NCBI GenBank assembly: GCA_019634625.1
Contig: JAHCBA010000039.1
Span: 1-60,193, forward strand
DNA from: Verrucomicrobiia bacterium
GTDB lineage: Bacteria; Verrucomicrobiota; Verrucomicrobiia; Limisphaerales; CAIMTB01
DNA: 60,193 bases
Reading direction: 5' to 3'
The notes under the pieces are model-generated. The model made no database searches and was not told where the DNA came from. It saw nothing but the letters and a program-made list of their open reading frames with translations. How positions within the stretch are numbered: position 1 is the stretch's first letter; each line of letters begins with the position of its first letter. Below, one piece after another: positions 26,231 through 35,283 of this stretch. The position numbers and the translations under genes were made by a program.

Positions 26231-27862
26231 TTAGCGGGGCGGTGAATGCCTTGGGAATCTGGGCCGGCCGACGCCGATGGCGGTGACCGCGACGCAAAGC
26301 CATCCGAAAAGGTCGCCGAACCGGCGATAAGGTGTCGCCGGGCCGTTGGACCATCCGATCGAGGCGATTTCCACCCCGGCGCGGTACACGTCGTCGCCCC
26401 GGGTCAGGCGGGACGCGTGGATCCGTCCGTGGGGATCGATCCAGCAGGTGATTCCGTTATTGGAGCAGCGGACGAGGGGCAGGCCGGTTTCGATGGCACG
26501 GAAGACGGCGTTGGCCATGTGCTGCCATTGGGCGGCGCTTTCGCCGAACCAGGCGTTGTTGGTAAGATTGAGGAGAAAATCGACGCCCTCCTCGGCATGC
26601 TGGCGGGCCTGCTGGGGAAAGTTGTCTTCAAAGCAGATCAGGACGGAGGTGGTGGCGTTGAGGTCTGCCAACGGGAAGCGGACAGGGGCATTGCCGGGCT
26701 GGAATCCGTCACCGATGGGCGCGAGGCGGCGCAGGAACGGAAGCCAGCGACCGAAGGGGATGTATTCCCCGAACATGACCAGGCGGCGCTTGCGATAGAA
26801 GGCCAGTACCTGGCCGTCCGGGTTGACGAGGAAGGCGGCGTTGTAGTAGCGGACGGCACCGTTTGCGGCGGGATCGGGATCCTCCTCGGAATCGTCCGCG
26901 CCGAAGATCATCCAGACCCGGGCGGAGCGGACCACCTCGATGAGTCGTTCAAAATCGTCCGGCCCGAGCCCACCCGGCAGCGAAGCCTCGGGCCAGACGA
27001 TGAGGTTGGGTTGGAAAGCGACTGCCTGGCGGGTGAGATCGAGGAGGGCTTCAAAGCGATTGGCGGACTCTGCCGGATCGAAGATGACGGTCTGCGGGAT
27101 GCTGGGCTGGACCATGGCGACGGCGAGGCGCGATGGGGGGGGCGGAGCGCGGAGCGCAGCGAATCCGGCAACGCAGGCGACGAGGACGGCAAGACCGGGA
27201 GGGGCCAGCGTGCCGTACCAGAGGGTGCGTTGCCCCGGATAGCGGACCAGCAGGAGGAGGGCGATGGCCAGAGCGGACGAGAACCAGACCACGAGGAAGC
27301 TGATGCCGTACACGCCTGCGATCGAAGCCGTCTGCACGAGAGGAAGAATCCGGTACTGGGAGGCTCCGAGGAGGTTCCATGGAAAGCCTCCGAACAGGCG
27401 GGCGAGAAGCATTTCCCAGGCGACCCAGGCGGCGGCGGCGGTGAGGCACCAACCTTGCAGTCGCCAGGCGGAGATCCCGCGGAGGTGCACGGCCCACTGC
27501 CGGGGTGGGCACGGTTCGGCTCCCAGCACACCGAGGCGGCGTCCGCAGGTGGTGACGGCGAGTACCCAGAGGGGCGGGAAAAGGGCCAGGAAGAGGCTGA
27601 GTGCCACCCATCCGGCGTAGGCGCCGGCTGGGAAAGGGATGTAGCGGAGCCAGGACAGGCTGATGGCGTAGTGGACGGCCCCGGCGACGTAGGCGGTGCG
27701 GAAGGCTAGGCCGGGTTGGGCGCCGGTGACCAGGAGCAGCAGGGCACCCGGGACCAGCCAGGCAAAGGCGGCCATGTCGAGGCGGGGGAACGACGCCGCC
27801 CACAAGGTGCCCACGCCTGCCGCCGCGGCGAGTCTCCAGCCATCCGAAGCGAGTGCCTTCAA
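26231..27862 (-). CDS. lnt: Apolipoprotein N-acyltransferase
   Basis: Lnt adds the third acyl chain to the N-terminal cysteine of lipoproteins at the inner membrane. The protein has 543 residues with several N-terminal transmembrane helices (about 10-235), a periplasmic nitrilase-type domain (about 245-480) and a C-terminal helix. The catalytic triad is visible: Glu292 in WPEASLP, Lys358 in YRKRRLVMFGEYIPFG and Cys410 in VLICFEDNFP. The later NLTNNAWFGES segment is also characteristic. It is consistent with a Gram-negative envelope and with the lipoprotein encoded at 18005-19777. Confidence 0.95.
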   Translation of the reverse strand: MKALASDGWRLAAAAGVGTLWAASFPRLDMAAFAWLVPGALLLLVTGAQPGLAFRTAYVAGAVHYAISLSWLRYIPFPAGAYAGWVALSLFLALFPPLWVLAVTTCGRRLGVLGAEPCPPRQWAVHLRGISAWRLQGWCLTAAAAWVAWEMLLARLFGGFPWNLLGASQYRILPLVQTASIAGVYGISFLVVWFSSALAIALLLLVRYPGQRTLWYGTLAPPGLAVLVACVAGFAALRAPPPPSRLAVAMVQPSIPQTVIFDPAESANRFEALLDLTRQAVAFQPNLIVWPEASLPGGLGPDDFERLIEVVRSARVWMIFGADDSEEDPDPAANGAVRYYNAAFLVNPDGQVLAFYRKRRLVMFGEYIPFGRWLPFLRRLAPIGDGFQPGNAPVRFPLADLNATTSVLICFEDNFPQQARQHAEEGVDFLLNLTNNAWFGESAAQWQHMANAVFRAIETGLPLVRCSNNGITCWIDPHGRIHASRLTRGDDVYRAGVEIASIGWSNGPATPYRRFGDLFGWLCVAVTAIGVGRPRFPRHSPPR

Positions 27863-27986
27863 GCGGCGGCAGCTTGGTTGCGAAGCGCTGCCGGCGGCAA
27901 GGATGCGTCTTGGGGAGGGTTGATTCGAGGACTGGGGCGATTGACAAGGGAGGGCGTGCCGTATTTGACTGGTCCCCCGCCCATGT

Positions 27987-28061
27987 GGCGCGTTCGTCTA
28001 TCGGTTAGGACACGGCCCTCTCAAGGCTGAAAGACGGGTTCGATTCCCGTACGCGCTACCA
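27987..28061 (+). tRNA. tRNA-Glu (anticodon CTC), CCA encoded
   Basis: The acceptor GGCGCGT pairs with ACGCGCT (one G-U at the end), followed by discriminator A and encoded CCA at 28059-28061. The anticodon stem CGGCC/GGCTG holds the loop CTCTCAA, giving anticodon CTC, which reads GAG. The T arm ACGGG/CCCGT with TTCGATT is standard. Length 75 nt. Confidence 0.96.
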
Positions 28062-28284
28062 AGCTTCCAGGCTCCTCATTTCCAGAGCTCCAGGCTCATC
28101 GAATCCCCGGGATCGAGGGTGCGGTGACGACTCCGAGGTGGCGAAGGAGAGGATCCGCCCGGGCCGCAAGCCGCGTAACATCAGCGAGCCGATGGCTGCC
28201 ATGTGCGGGCAAATCGCCTGGCGGGCGATGAACCTGTTCCCAGTCATCGAGGACGCTCGCCCCTCCCCCCGTTCCGGATGGACG

Positions 28285-30738
28285 TTAATGCGAGGCGGAC
28301 TCGGGGGGGGCGGCGCTGATCTTCAGGCCTTCGAGTCTTTCTCCGGTGGAGGTGCGGAGGCGGAGGCAGAACTCCCAGGGGCCGGTGTCCTGGGTGATCT
28401 TGAGGAGGAGGAGATTCCAGCCCTGGCGGAGGGAGACGATGGTCTTGAATTCGCCGGGGACGGCGGCGCCACCGCGGTTTGCCTGGGAGACGGGTTCGCC
28501 GTTGCACCAGAGTTTGTGTCCGTCATCGGCTCCGAGTTCGACCTGGGCGGGCTGGGCGACGGCGGAGTGGACCCAGGTACGGGCATAACCGGCGCAGCGG
28601 TTGGGTCCGGTGCCGGTGGCGAGGAGGTCCATCATCCAGGGGCGATGGGCCTGGGTGCCGGCGGGGAGGGGTTGCCACTGGACTGAGGGATCGTCTCTTT
28701 CCGGGGGGAACTCCCGGGCGAAGAGGGAACCGCCTTCGCCGGCGAAGAGGGTGTAGGCACCGGCGAACTGCCAGGCCGTGATGTAGTCGCCGTATTGGTC
28801 GAGGCGTTCGAGGACCCGGGCGGCCTGGTCCCGGATGGAGGCATCGGTGGAGGAGGCTTTCAGTTGTTTGGCCAGGGCTTCGGCCTGGGCGGGGGCGGAG
28901 GAGGTGAGATGGGTGGCGATGCTGAGGAGGGCGGATTCGGCCTCGGTCCGGATGGAGGGATCGGCGAGGAGCGGCTGGACGACGGGGATGGCGTCGGGAT
29001 CGGGGACGGAGCCGAGGCCGGAGAGGATGAGTTTGCGGTCGTCGGGTCGTTGGGCCAGGGCGAGGAGGTCGCGATAGGCGGGGAGGCGTTGGGCGGGGGC
29101 GAGATTGCCTTGGGCGAGGAGGCGGACGGCGCCGCGGAGGGCGAGGGTTTGGTGGACGGGTTGGGCGGGGGAACGGAGGACCTGAACGAGGGCGGGGATG
29201 GCCGCGGGATCGCGCCAGGCTGCGAGCACGCGGAAGGCGGTATCACGGACGGATTCGTCGGGGTGGGCAAGATGGGCGTGGACCGCCCGGAGACCCCCTG
29301 GGGTGGCGGTGGTGCCGAGGATTCGGAGGAGGGCGGCACGGCCCTCGGGTTCGGCGTTGGCGAGTCTGGACAGCAGGGGGGCGGTGGCGCCGGCCTTGTC
29401 GGAGATCCGGTCGCAGGCGGTATCGAGGGCGGTTTCGAGGTCTTCCAGTTCCTCTTCGGAAGGGGCGGCGAGGAGGAGATCGGCAAGGGGGCCGACATGG
29501 GCGGCGGTGCTGGCTTCGCCGAGGGCCTGGATGGCCTGGCGACGGAGCTGGGGGTTGTCGGATTGTGCGGACTGGAGGAGTTCGGGGACGGCCTCGGCGA
29601 TGCGGCGCTGGCCGGCGAGGGAGACGAGGAGGAGGCGGGTGGGGCCGGAGGCCTGGGGGAGGCGGGCGGCCAGGGCGCGGTCGATGGCGTCGCCGGGGAG
29701 GCGGGTGAGGGCGCTTTGAGCGGCCTGGGCGACATCGGGTTGGGGATCGACGCCGGCCTGAAGGAGGGCGGGGATGGCGTCGGCGGAGCCCTGGCGTTCG
29801 AGGGTGGAGATGGCGGCAAGGCGGAGCGGGGTGGAACCGCGATTGACCGCGCCGAGGATGGCCGGGGCGACGGCATCGTCACGACGGTCGGCAAGGGCGA
29901 GGAGGAGGAGGGACTGGCGGTCGTCCGGGAGGCGGTAGAGTTCGGCGGCGAGGGCTTCGGTGACGGGCTGGCCTGGGAGTTCGCGGGCGGTCCGGAGGCC
30001 CATGGCGAAGGCGGGGTGGAGGGGATTGCGGAGGGTGTCGAGGAGGAGGGGGAGGCCGGAGGCCGGTTGGGCGAGGATGGCGCCGCGGGTGGCTTCGAGC
30101 TGGCGTTGGAGGGGGACGTTCGCCTGGCGGACGGTGTGGAAGAGCCGGGAGGCCTGCCCGGGTTGTTGCTGATCGAGGGCGCTTTCCGCGGCGAGGATCA
30201 GGGCCTCGGCGACGGAGGAGCGGAGGGCGGATGGGGTTGACGCGAGGGCGGCTTCGAGAGCGGCGACGGCGGGGGTTGAGGCGATGCGACCGAGCGCGAT
30301 GGCGGCGGCGTTGGCGACTTCGGTGTTGGGATCCTGGAGGTGGAGGATCAGGGGATCCACGGCCAAGGCGTCCTGGCGGACGCCGATGGAATTGATGACC
30401 CCGGCGAGGAGGTTGCCATTGAGGCGGGAGAGCGCCTGACGGAGGGCCAGGTCGGCTTCGGGACCGGGGATGACTTCGAGCGGGATGCGGGCCCAGGAGG
30501 CGAGTTGGGGATCGGAGAGGAGGTTGGCGAGGGCGGGGACGGCCTCGGGTCCGCCGTACACGGCGAGGCGTTTGCAGGCCACGGCCTTTTCGGAGGGGGG
30601 GGCGCTGGATTGGAGGATGGAGAGTGCCTGGCGGGCCTGTTCGGCCGAGGCGTAGGGAGGCTCGGCGGCGAGGGTGGGGAGGGCCGCCAGCAGGGCGATC
30701 AGGGAGGCGGCAAGGGAGGCGATCGAGGAGCGGTTCAT
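28285..30738 (-). CDS. Secreted HEAT-repeat protein
   Basis: The protein has 817 residues from ATG 30736-30738. A signal peptide MNRSSIASLAASLIALLAALPTLA-like segment precedes a long array of HEAT/PBS-lyase-like repeats (about 40-680), for example GGPEAVPALANLLSDPQ, EVANAAAIALGRIAS and ESVRDTAFRVLAAWRDPAAIPALVQVL. A C-terminal beta-rich region of about 130 residues has QVELGADDGHKLWCNGEPV, which resembles carbohydrate-binding or PA14-like modules in secreted Verrucomicrobiota proteins. It lies 43 nt downstream of the MocA oxidoreductase on the same strand, so the two may be cotranscribed. The function is unknown; HEAT arrays usually bind protein partners. Confidence 0.85.
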   Translation of the reverse strand: MNRSSIASLAASLIALLAALPTLAAEPPYASAEQARQALSILQSSAPPSEKAVACKRLAVYGGPEAVPALANLLSDPQLASWARIPLEVIPGPEADLALRQALSRLNGNLLAGVINSIGVRQDALAVDPLILHLQDPNTEVANAAAIALGRIASTPAVAALEAALASTPSALRSSVAEALILAAESALDQQQPGQASRLFHTVRQANVPLQRQLEATRGAILAQPASGLPLLLDTLRNPLHPAFAMGLRTARELPGQPVTEALAAELYRLPDDRQSLLLLALADRRDDAVAPAILGAVNRGSTPLRLAAISTLERQGSADAIPALLQAGVDPQPDVAQAAQSALTRLPGDAIDRALAARLPQASGPTRLLLVSLAGQRRIAEAVPELLQSAQSDNPQLRRQAIQALGEASTAAHVGPLADLLLAAPSEEELEDLETALDTACDRISDKAGATAPLLSRLANAEPEGRAALLRILGTTATPGGLRAVHAHLAHPDESVRDTAFRVLAAWRDPAAIPALVQVLRSPAQPVHQTLALRGAVRLLAQGNLAPAQRLPAYRDLLALAQRPDDRKLILSGLGSVPDPDAIPVVQPLLADPSIRTEAESALLSIATHLTSSAPAQAEALAKQLKASSTDASIRDQAARVLERLDQYGDYITAWQFAGAYTLFAGEGGSLFAREFPPERDDPSVQWQPLPAGTQAHRPWMMDLLATGTGPNRCAGYARTWVHSAVAQPAQVELGADDGHKLWCNGEPVSQANRGGAAVPGEFKTIVSLRQGWNLLLLKITQDTGPWEFCLRLRTSTGERLEGLKISAAPPESASH

Positions 30739-30781
30739 GAGGATGGGGGACGGGGGTGGCTGGCAGGTGCAGGGAGGGGGT

Positions 30782-32080
30782 TCAGATGCGCCAGGGTTCG
30801 CGGAGGGCCTCCGAGCGGAGGCGGTTGGCCTCGTCATCGCCGATGAACGCCAGCTTCACGGGGTCGAAGGTGACTTTGCGACCGAGGAAGAGGGCAATGT
30901 TGGCGGCGTGGCAGGTGATATGGGACCAGCAGGCGACGTCGGCGTTGGCGCGGGGTTGGGCGCGGGAACGGACGCAGGCGAGGAAATCGCGCACATGGAA
31001 GTTGGCGGGGTATCCGGCGATTTTGGGTCGGGAGCGGTCGATGAGGTTTTCGGGGTGGGCGGCGACTTCGCCGTTGTCGCCGGTTTCGACCCAGCCGAGG
31101 GAGCCTTCGTAGCGGACGGGGCAGGAGCCGAGGGGGAGCCAGCCATCGTTGCGGAGGACGAGTTTGACGCCGTTGGCGTAGCGGGCGTGAAGTTGATCAC
31201 CCACGGGCCAGTACTCGACCGCGGCGGTGTCGTCGGCCTGGTTGGCCCATTGGCAGAGGTCCACGCAGTGGGAGCCCCATTCGAGGCAGCCGCCGCCGAC
31301 CATGCCGCCGCCTTTTTCGAAGCCGCCGCCGTTATTGAGGAGGCTGCGATTGAAGGGGCGCCAGGCGGCCGGGCCGAGGTAGAGGTCCCAGTCGGCGTCG
31401 TCCTTGTCGGGTTCGGGTTGGGGTTCGGCCCAGCCGCTGGTGCCGGTGCCGAGGCCGCCGGGGTGGGCGTGGAGGGTATGGAGCTGGCCGAGGCGTCCCT
31501 GGTGGCAGAGTTCGGCGGCGAAGGCGAAGTTGGGGAGGCTGCGGCGCTGGGTGCCGGCTTGGAAGACGCGGCCGGTGCGGCGGAAGGTTTGGGCGAGGGC
31601 GATACTTTCGGCGATGTTCTTGGTGCAGGGTTTTTCGCAATAGACGTCTTTGCCGGCCCTGGCGGTGAGAATGGAGGCCGGAGCATGCCAGTTGGGTCCG
31701 GTGGCGATCAGGACGGCGTCGATGTCGGGGCGGGCGAGGAACTCGCGGAGGTCGCGGTAGGTGGCGCAGTTGGTGTTGCCATAGCGGGTGTCGGCCATGC
31801 GCTTGACCGCCTGCCGGCGGTTGGCTTTGACATCGCAGATGGCGACGAACTGGACGCCCGGTTCATGGAGGAAGGCTTCCAGGACGTGGGTGCCACGGCC
31901 CCCGATGCCGATGGCTCCGAGGGTGATGCGGTCGCTGGGCGGGGTATGGCCGTCGCGGCCGAGGGCCCGGGCAGGAATGAACGTTGGGAGGGCGACGGCA
32001 CCGCCGGCGAGGGCCCCGAGGCGACCGAGGAATGAGCGGCGGCTGGAGGCTGGGCTGGGAGTATGGTGGGAGGCGTTCAT
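30782..32080 (-). CDS. Tat-exported Gfo/Idh/MocA family oxidoreductase
   Basis: The protein has 432 residues. The Tat signal is SRRSFLGRLGALAGGAVALPTF. A Rossmann NAD(P) domain follows (ITLGAIGIGGRGTHV, FVAICDVKANRR). The Gfo/Idh/MocA signature YCEKPCTKNIAES carries the catalytic-region lysine in EKP. The second half contains GGCLEWGSHCVDLCQWA, typical of the C-terminal alpha/beta domain with a conserved histidine. Exported MocA paralogues are greatly expanded in Planctomycetota and Verrucomicrobiota and probably oxidise unusual sugars or their derivatives. The substrate cannot be read from the sequence. Confidence 0.93.
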   Translation of the reverse strand: MNASHHTPSPASSRRSFLGRLGALAGGAVALPTFIPARALGRDGHTPPSDRITLGAIGIGGRGTHVLEAFLHEPGVQFVAICDVKANRRQAVKRMADTRYGNTNCATYRDLREFLARPDIDAVLIATGPNWHAPASILTARAGKDVYCEKPCTKNIAESIALAQTFRRTGRVFQAGTQRRSLPNFAFAAELCHQGRLGQLHTLHAHPGGLGTGTSGWAEPQPEPDKDDADWDLYLGPAAWRPFNRSLLNNGGGFEKGGGMVGGGCLEWGSHCVDLCQWANQADDTAAVEYWPVGDQLHARYANGVKLVLRNDGWLPLGSCPVRYEGSLGWVETGDNGEVAAHPENLIDRSRPKIAGYPANFHVRDFLACVRSRAQPRANADVACWSHITCHAANIALFLGRKVTFDPVKLAFIGDDEANRLRSEALREPWRI

Positions 32081-32164
32081 GGGACTCGATGGGGGTTGGA
32101 GTTGGGGACGGTATCGAAGATGGGGGATGAGGGGGTAATGGGAGCTGGAGGGAGCTGGATTGGC

Positions 32165-32860
32165 TCAAGGAAGGGCGTAGCCGTACACCTCGATTTCCTG
32201 GCGGACGTTGAGGGCGCTGAGGCTGCTGCCGGTGGTGTAGGAGCGGATATAGCGGGCGACCACGCCGCCAGCGTCGAAGGTTCGGCCCTGGTAGGTTTCG
32301 AAGTACTCCTTGTCGGTGCCCACCCCCTGGCCGGCTGAGTTGTCGCGGTCGTTGTTGTAAAGAGTTCGGACGTTTTCGATGAAGTCCGGATCGTCCGCCA
32401 CCTGGATAATCACATCGCGGAAGAGCTGGAGGAACCGGTGGTCATGCCAGACGACGATGGCATGGAGGGTGGCCGGGGCACCGAGGTCGATTTGGACCCA
32501 TTGCGTTCCACGGCGGAACTCCACCACCTGATCATCATCCGGTTCCTTCCGGCCGTCGGTCACTTGGGCGAGGCTGCCCGTGAAGGGGCGGACGCTGCTG
32601 GTGACCCGTTTGGCGAGGGCGAGGTTGGTGACGCCTGGGGGTGCAAGGAAAGGGGGGAGCGGCTTCTCCGGAGGGGGTTCGACGTGAGGCCCTGAGGGAA
32701 GGTCGCTGGGGGTTCCGCGGAGGGTGGGGGCCGGGAATTGAACCGGCAGCGGAGCGAGTTCCTCGCCATGAACGAGGAGGGGCCCGGACATGAGGGCGAT
32801 GGACAGCCACGTGGAAAGGCGGAAGCGGCGGGGGGCCCTGGTCGGTTTCACGAGCCCCAT
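32165..32860 (-). CDS. Secreted discoidin (F5/8 type C)-like protein
   Basis: The protein has 231 residues. A signal peptide ends near LLVHG. A proline-rich linker (about 35-80) leads to one discoidin-like beta-sandwich: NLALAKRVTSSVRPFTGSLAQVTDG, then WVQIDLGAPATLHAIVVWHDH and a C-terminal ARYIRSYT...QEIEVYGYAL. Such domains usually bind carbohydrates. The gene is 84 nt upstream of the MocA oxidoreductase on the same strand, suggesting a small secreted-protein group with the HEAT protein. Confidence 0.82.
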   Translation of the reverse strand: MGLVKPTRAPRRFRLSTWLSIALMSGPLLVHGEELAPLPVQFPAPTLRGTPSDLPSGPHVEPPPEKPLPPFLAPPGVTNLALAKRVTSSVRPFTGSLAQVTDGRKEPDDDQVVEFRRGTQWVQIDLGAPATLHAIVVWHDHRFLQLFRDVIIQVADDPDFIENVRTLYNNDRDNSAGQGVGTDKEYFETYQGRTFDAGGVVARYIRSYTTGSSLSALNVRQEIEVYGYALP

Positions 32861-33004
32861 CCCATCGCGAGGACGGGGACGTTGCCAAGTATATTGCGGC
32901 CGGGCGCGGGAGGGAGGGACGATGGGAGCGGCAATGAGGCGCCTGGGGTGGGGAGAAGCGGGGGAGTGGAGAGGTGGTGCGGATCAAGCAAGGCAGAAGG
33001 CAGG

Positions 33005-33080
33005 GTCAATTTATAAATCGTCTGTCTTATTGAATGGAATCGGTAAATGTTTAAATCGCCTGGCCTATTATTTATTTATT
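33005..33080. repeat. AT-rich GTCAA-type element, first of a pair
   Basis: It starts GGTCAATTT and contains TAAATCGTCTGTCTTATT (from 33014), then TAAATCGCCTGGCCTATT (from 33052), a 38-bp internal period. A second copy starts at 33138. Both lie in the 472-bp gap between the discoidin gene and the end of dnaX. No gene was seen in that gap. Confidence 0.65.
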
Positions 33081-33137
33081 TGGCGGTGGCGGGGTGGTGG
33101 GGAGTGAAGAGTGGAAACCTGGTGCAGCTCAGGCAGG

Positions 33138-33206
33138 GTCAAAATTAAATCGACTGTCTCATTAGCAATCAGTAAACAATTAAAGCGCCTGGCCTATTGT
33201 TTTGGT
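33138..33206. repeat. AT-rich GTCAA-type element, second of a pair
   Basis: GGCAGGGTCAAAATTAAATC resembles the first copy 133 bp upstream. Internal units TAAATCGACTGTCTCATTA (33146) and TAAAGCGCCTGGCCTATTG (33181) are 35 bp apart. The two copies share the same 5' to 3' order of motifs, so this is a direct duplication, not an inverted repeat. Confidence 0.65.
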
Positions 33207-33332
33207 GTTTTGGTGATGGTCAAGAATCCAAGAACCGCCTGGTCACTTAACAGGGTTACGGGTCAAGGGGGGGCAATGAGGGGGTTGGAGGCGATTGTGG
33301 GAGTGGTCGTAGGAAGGCGCCCTGAATGCTTG

Positions 33333-35165
33333 CTACTCGGGGGCTGGGGTGTCGGGGATGACGAGTTCGCCTTTGAAGAGTTCGAGGGCCTCCTTGATGA
33401 GGGGGTCGTTCTTGAACTCGACCGGGTCGATCTTGATGGGGGCGACTTTGTCGGTGGGGGCAGGGCGGCGACGGGCCGGGGCGGCCGTTGAAGATGCGGC
33501 AGGGGGCGGGGTGCGCGGGGTGGATGCGGGCGGTGGCGTCGGGGCAGGCGAGGGGGTGGCGGGATCGGCGGCGGGGTCGTCGGGGAGGCGGATGAACCGG
33601 AGGGTGAGCGGGGCGCCCAGTGCGGACAACCGTGCCTCGAGGGCCTTCCGGGTGCGTTCCTGATCCACCAGGGTGCGCTGATGGTCGTGGGCGGGCGGGT
33701 AACCGACCGAGAGAACGCCGCGTTCGATGTGCAGGGGGTGTCCGGACTGGAGGGCGGCGCGTGCCATCGGACTGGCGGCGGCAACGAGGCGGGTCCAAAG
33801 GGAGACGGGATCGTCGGGAATGCCTTCTTGGGCCGGGGCGGAAGGGGCGGACGAGGTTGGAGCCGGGATGGGGGGTGCGGGTGCGGGTGCCCGTGCGGGG
33901 GCAGCGGCGGGTGTGTCAACGGATGGGCGGGAGGCAGGGTGGGAGGGGTTGGCGGCGACCGGCGCGGCGGTTGGGGCGGCCGGTGAGGAGGGCGGCGTCG
34001 GAGGTTGGGGTGCGGCAGGTGCGGCTTCGTGACGAAGTTGCTGGAGGTGCTGGAGGACGAGGTCGAGGTTGACAGCGTTGCGGGCCTCGATGGCTTTGAG
34101 GAGAGTCACTTCGAAGAAGATCTTCCGGGCCACGGCGTCGCGGAGGCGGCGTTCGGCGGAGGTGAGGATATCCAGGATGCGGGTGACGGCGTCCTGGGAG
34201 GCAGTGGAGGTCTGGCCGGCAAGTTCGAGGGCCTCGGATTCGGTGACTTCGAGGAGGGAAAGGTCGCCATGGGTGACCTGGGCGATCATGAGGTTGCGGA
34301 AGTGTTGGAGCAGATCGTGGAGGAGTCGGCTGAGGTCCTTGCCGTTGCGGGCGAGTTCGTTGAGTTCCGTGAGAGCGGCGGCGGGATTGGATTCAAGGAC
34401 GGCGCGGGCGAGGGCGAGGATCTGGCCTCGGGCGGCGAGCCCGAACATGGAGAGGACATCGGACTCCTCGATGCGGTCTCCGCAGAAACTGATGAGCTGA
34501 TCGAGCGTGCTTTCGGCGTCGCGCATGCCGCCATCGGCGCCGCGGGCGATGGCCTGAAGGGCGGGCGTGGCGATGGTGACACCCTCGGCTTCGGCGATCG
34601 ATTGAAGGTGGCGGACGATGAGGGTGGCGGGGATGCGGCGCAGGTCGAAGCGCTGGCAGCGGGAGAGGATGGTGGGGAGGACGCGTTCGGGGTCGGTGGT
34701 GGCGAAGAGGAATTTCACATGGGCGGGGGGTTCCTCGAGGGTTTTGAGGAGGGCATTGAAGGCCGCCGTGGTGAGCATGTGGACCTCGTCGATGATGTAG
34801 ATCTTGTAGGTCGAGGCGGCGGGGGCGAAGCGGGCGGTATCGCGGAGTTCGCGGACTTGTTCGACGCCATTGTTGGAAGCGCCGTCGATTTCGAGGACAT
34901 CGAGGGAGCGGCCTTCGGCGATTTCCCGGCAGCGGGGGTCGTCGAGGTCAAAATCGGCGCTGGGTCCGCCGGTGGCGTTGAGGGCCATGGCGAAGATGCG
35001 GGCGATGGTGGTTTTGCCGGTGCCGCGGGGGCCGCAGAAGAGGTAGGCGTGGGCGATGCGTCCCGAGCGGATGGCGTTGGCGAGGGTCTGGGTGACGTGT
35101 TCCTGTCCGACGACCTCGGCAAAGCGCTGGGGGCGGTATTTGCGGGCGATGACCTGGTAGCTCAT
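33333..35165 (-). CDS. dnaX: DNA polymerase III gamma/tau subunit
   Basis: DnaX is the ATPase motor of the clamp loader. The protein has 610 residues from ATG 35163-35165 (MSYQVIARKYRPQRF). The frame continues upstream but would translate the SRP RNA gene. Walker A is GPRGTGKTT (45-53), Walker B is YIIDEVHML, sensor 1 lies in LFATTDPERVLPTI and the SRC motif is LSRCQRF. The zinc-module region is atypical: only the Cys in DPRCREIAEG remains of four. Residues from about 365 form a long Pro/Ala-rich linker typical of tau, ending in a C-terminal domain. I saw no A-rich slippery heptamer for programmed frameshifting. Confidence 0.95.
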   Translation of the reverse strand: MSYQVIARKYRPQRFAEVVGQEHVTQTLANAIRSGRIAHAYLFCGPRGTGKTTIARIFAMALNATGGPSADFDLDDPRCREIAEGRSLDVLEIDGASNNGVEQVRELRDTARFAPAASTYKIYIIDEVHMLTTAAFNALLKTLEEPPAHVKFLFATTDPERVLPTILSRCQRFDLRRIPATLIVRHLQSIAEAEGVTIATPALQAIARGADGGMRDAESTLDQLISFCGDRIEESDVLSMFGLAARGQILALARAVLESNPAAALTELNELARNGKDLSRLLHDLLQHFRNLMIAQVTHGDLSLLEVTESEALELAGQTSTASQDAVTRILDILTSAERRLRDAVARKIFFEVTLLKAIEARNAVNLDLVLQHLQQLRHEAAPAAPQPPTPPSSPAAPTAAPVAANPSHPASRPSVDTPAAAPARAPAPAPPIPAPTSSAPSAPAQEGIPDDPVSLWTRLVAAASPMARAALQSGHPLHIERGVLSVGYPPAHDHQRTLVDQERTRKALEARLSALGAPLTLRFIRLPDDPAADPATPSPAPTPPPASTPRTPPPAASSTAAPARRRPAPTDKVAPIKIDPVEFKNDPLIKEALELFKGELVIPDTPAPE

Positions 35166-35183
35166 GGCGCGGGAGGGGAAAGG

Positions 35184-35283
35184 GAATGCCAGGGACACCA
35201 CGGCAGATGCGGAGCGAGCTACCGTTGCTGCCTTCCGGCCCTGGCGGGGTTTGCAGGTCCGCATTCCATGGGCCCTGGCGGCG
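35184..35283 (-). ncRNA. ffs: Small bacterial SRP RNA (4.5S type)
   Basis: Read on the minus strand, GCCAGGG at the 5' side (35273-35279) pairs with CCCTGGC at the 3' side (35188-35194). Inside, ATGCGGA pairs with TCCGCAT. The apical part contains CAGGGCCGGAAGGCAGCAAC, matching the conserved GGAAGCAGC domain IV loop that binds Ffh. Length is about 100 nt without an Alu domain, the usual small SRP RNA of Gram-negative bacteria. It lies just upstream of dnaX on the same strand, a common location. The exact ends are estimates. Confidence 0.9.

Noticed and set aside
35166-35264. N-terminal extension of dnaX
   Set aside because: It would translate the SRP RNA gene, and the conserved DnaX start MSYQVIARKYRP is at 35165.
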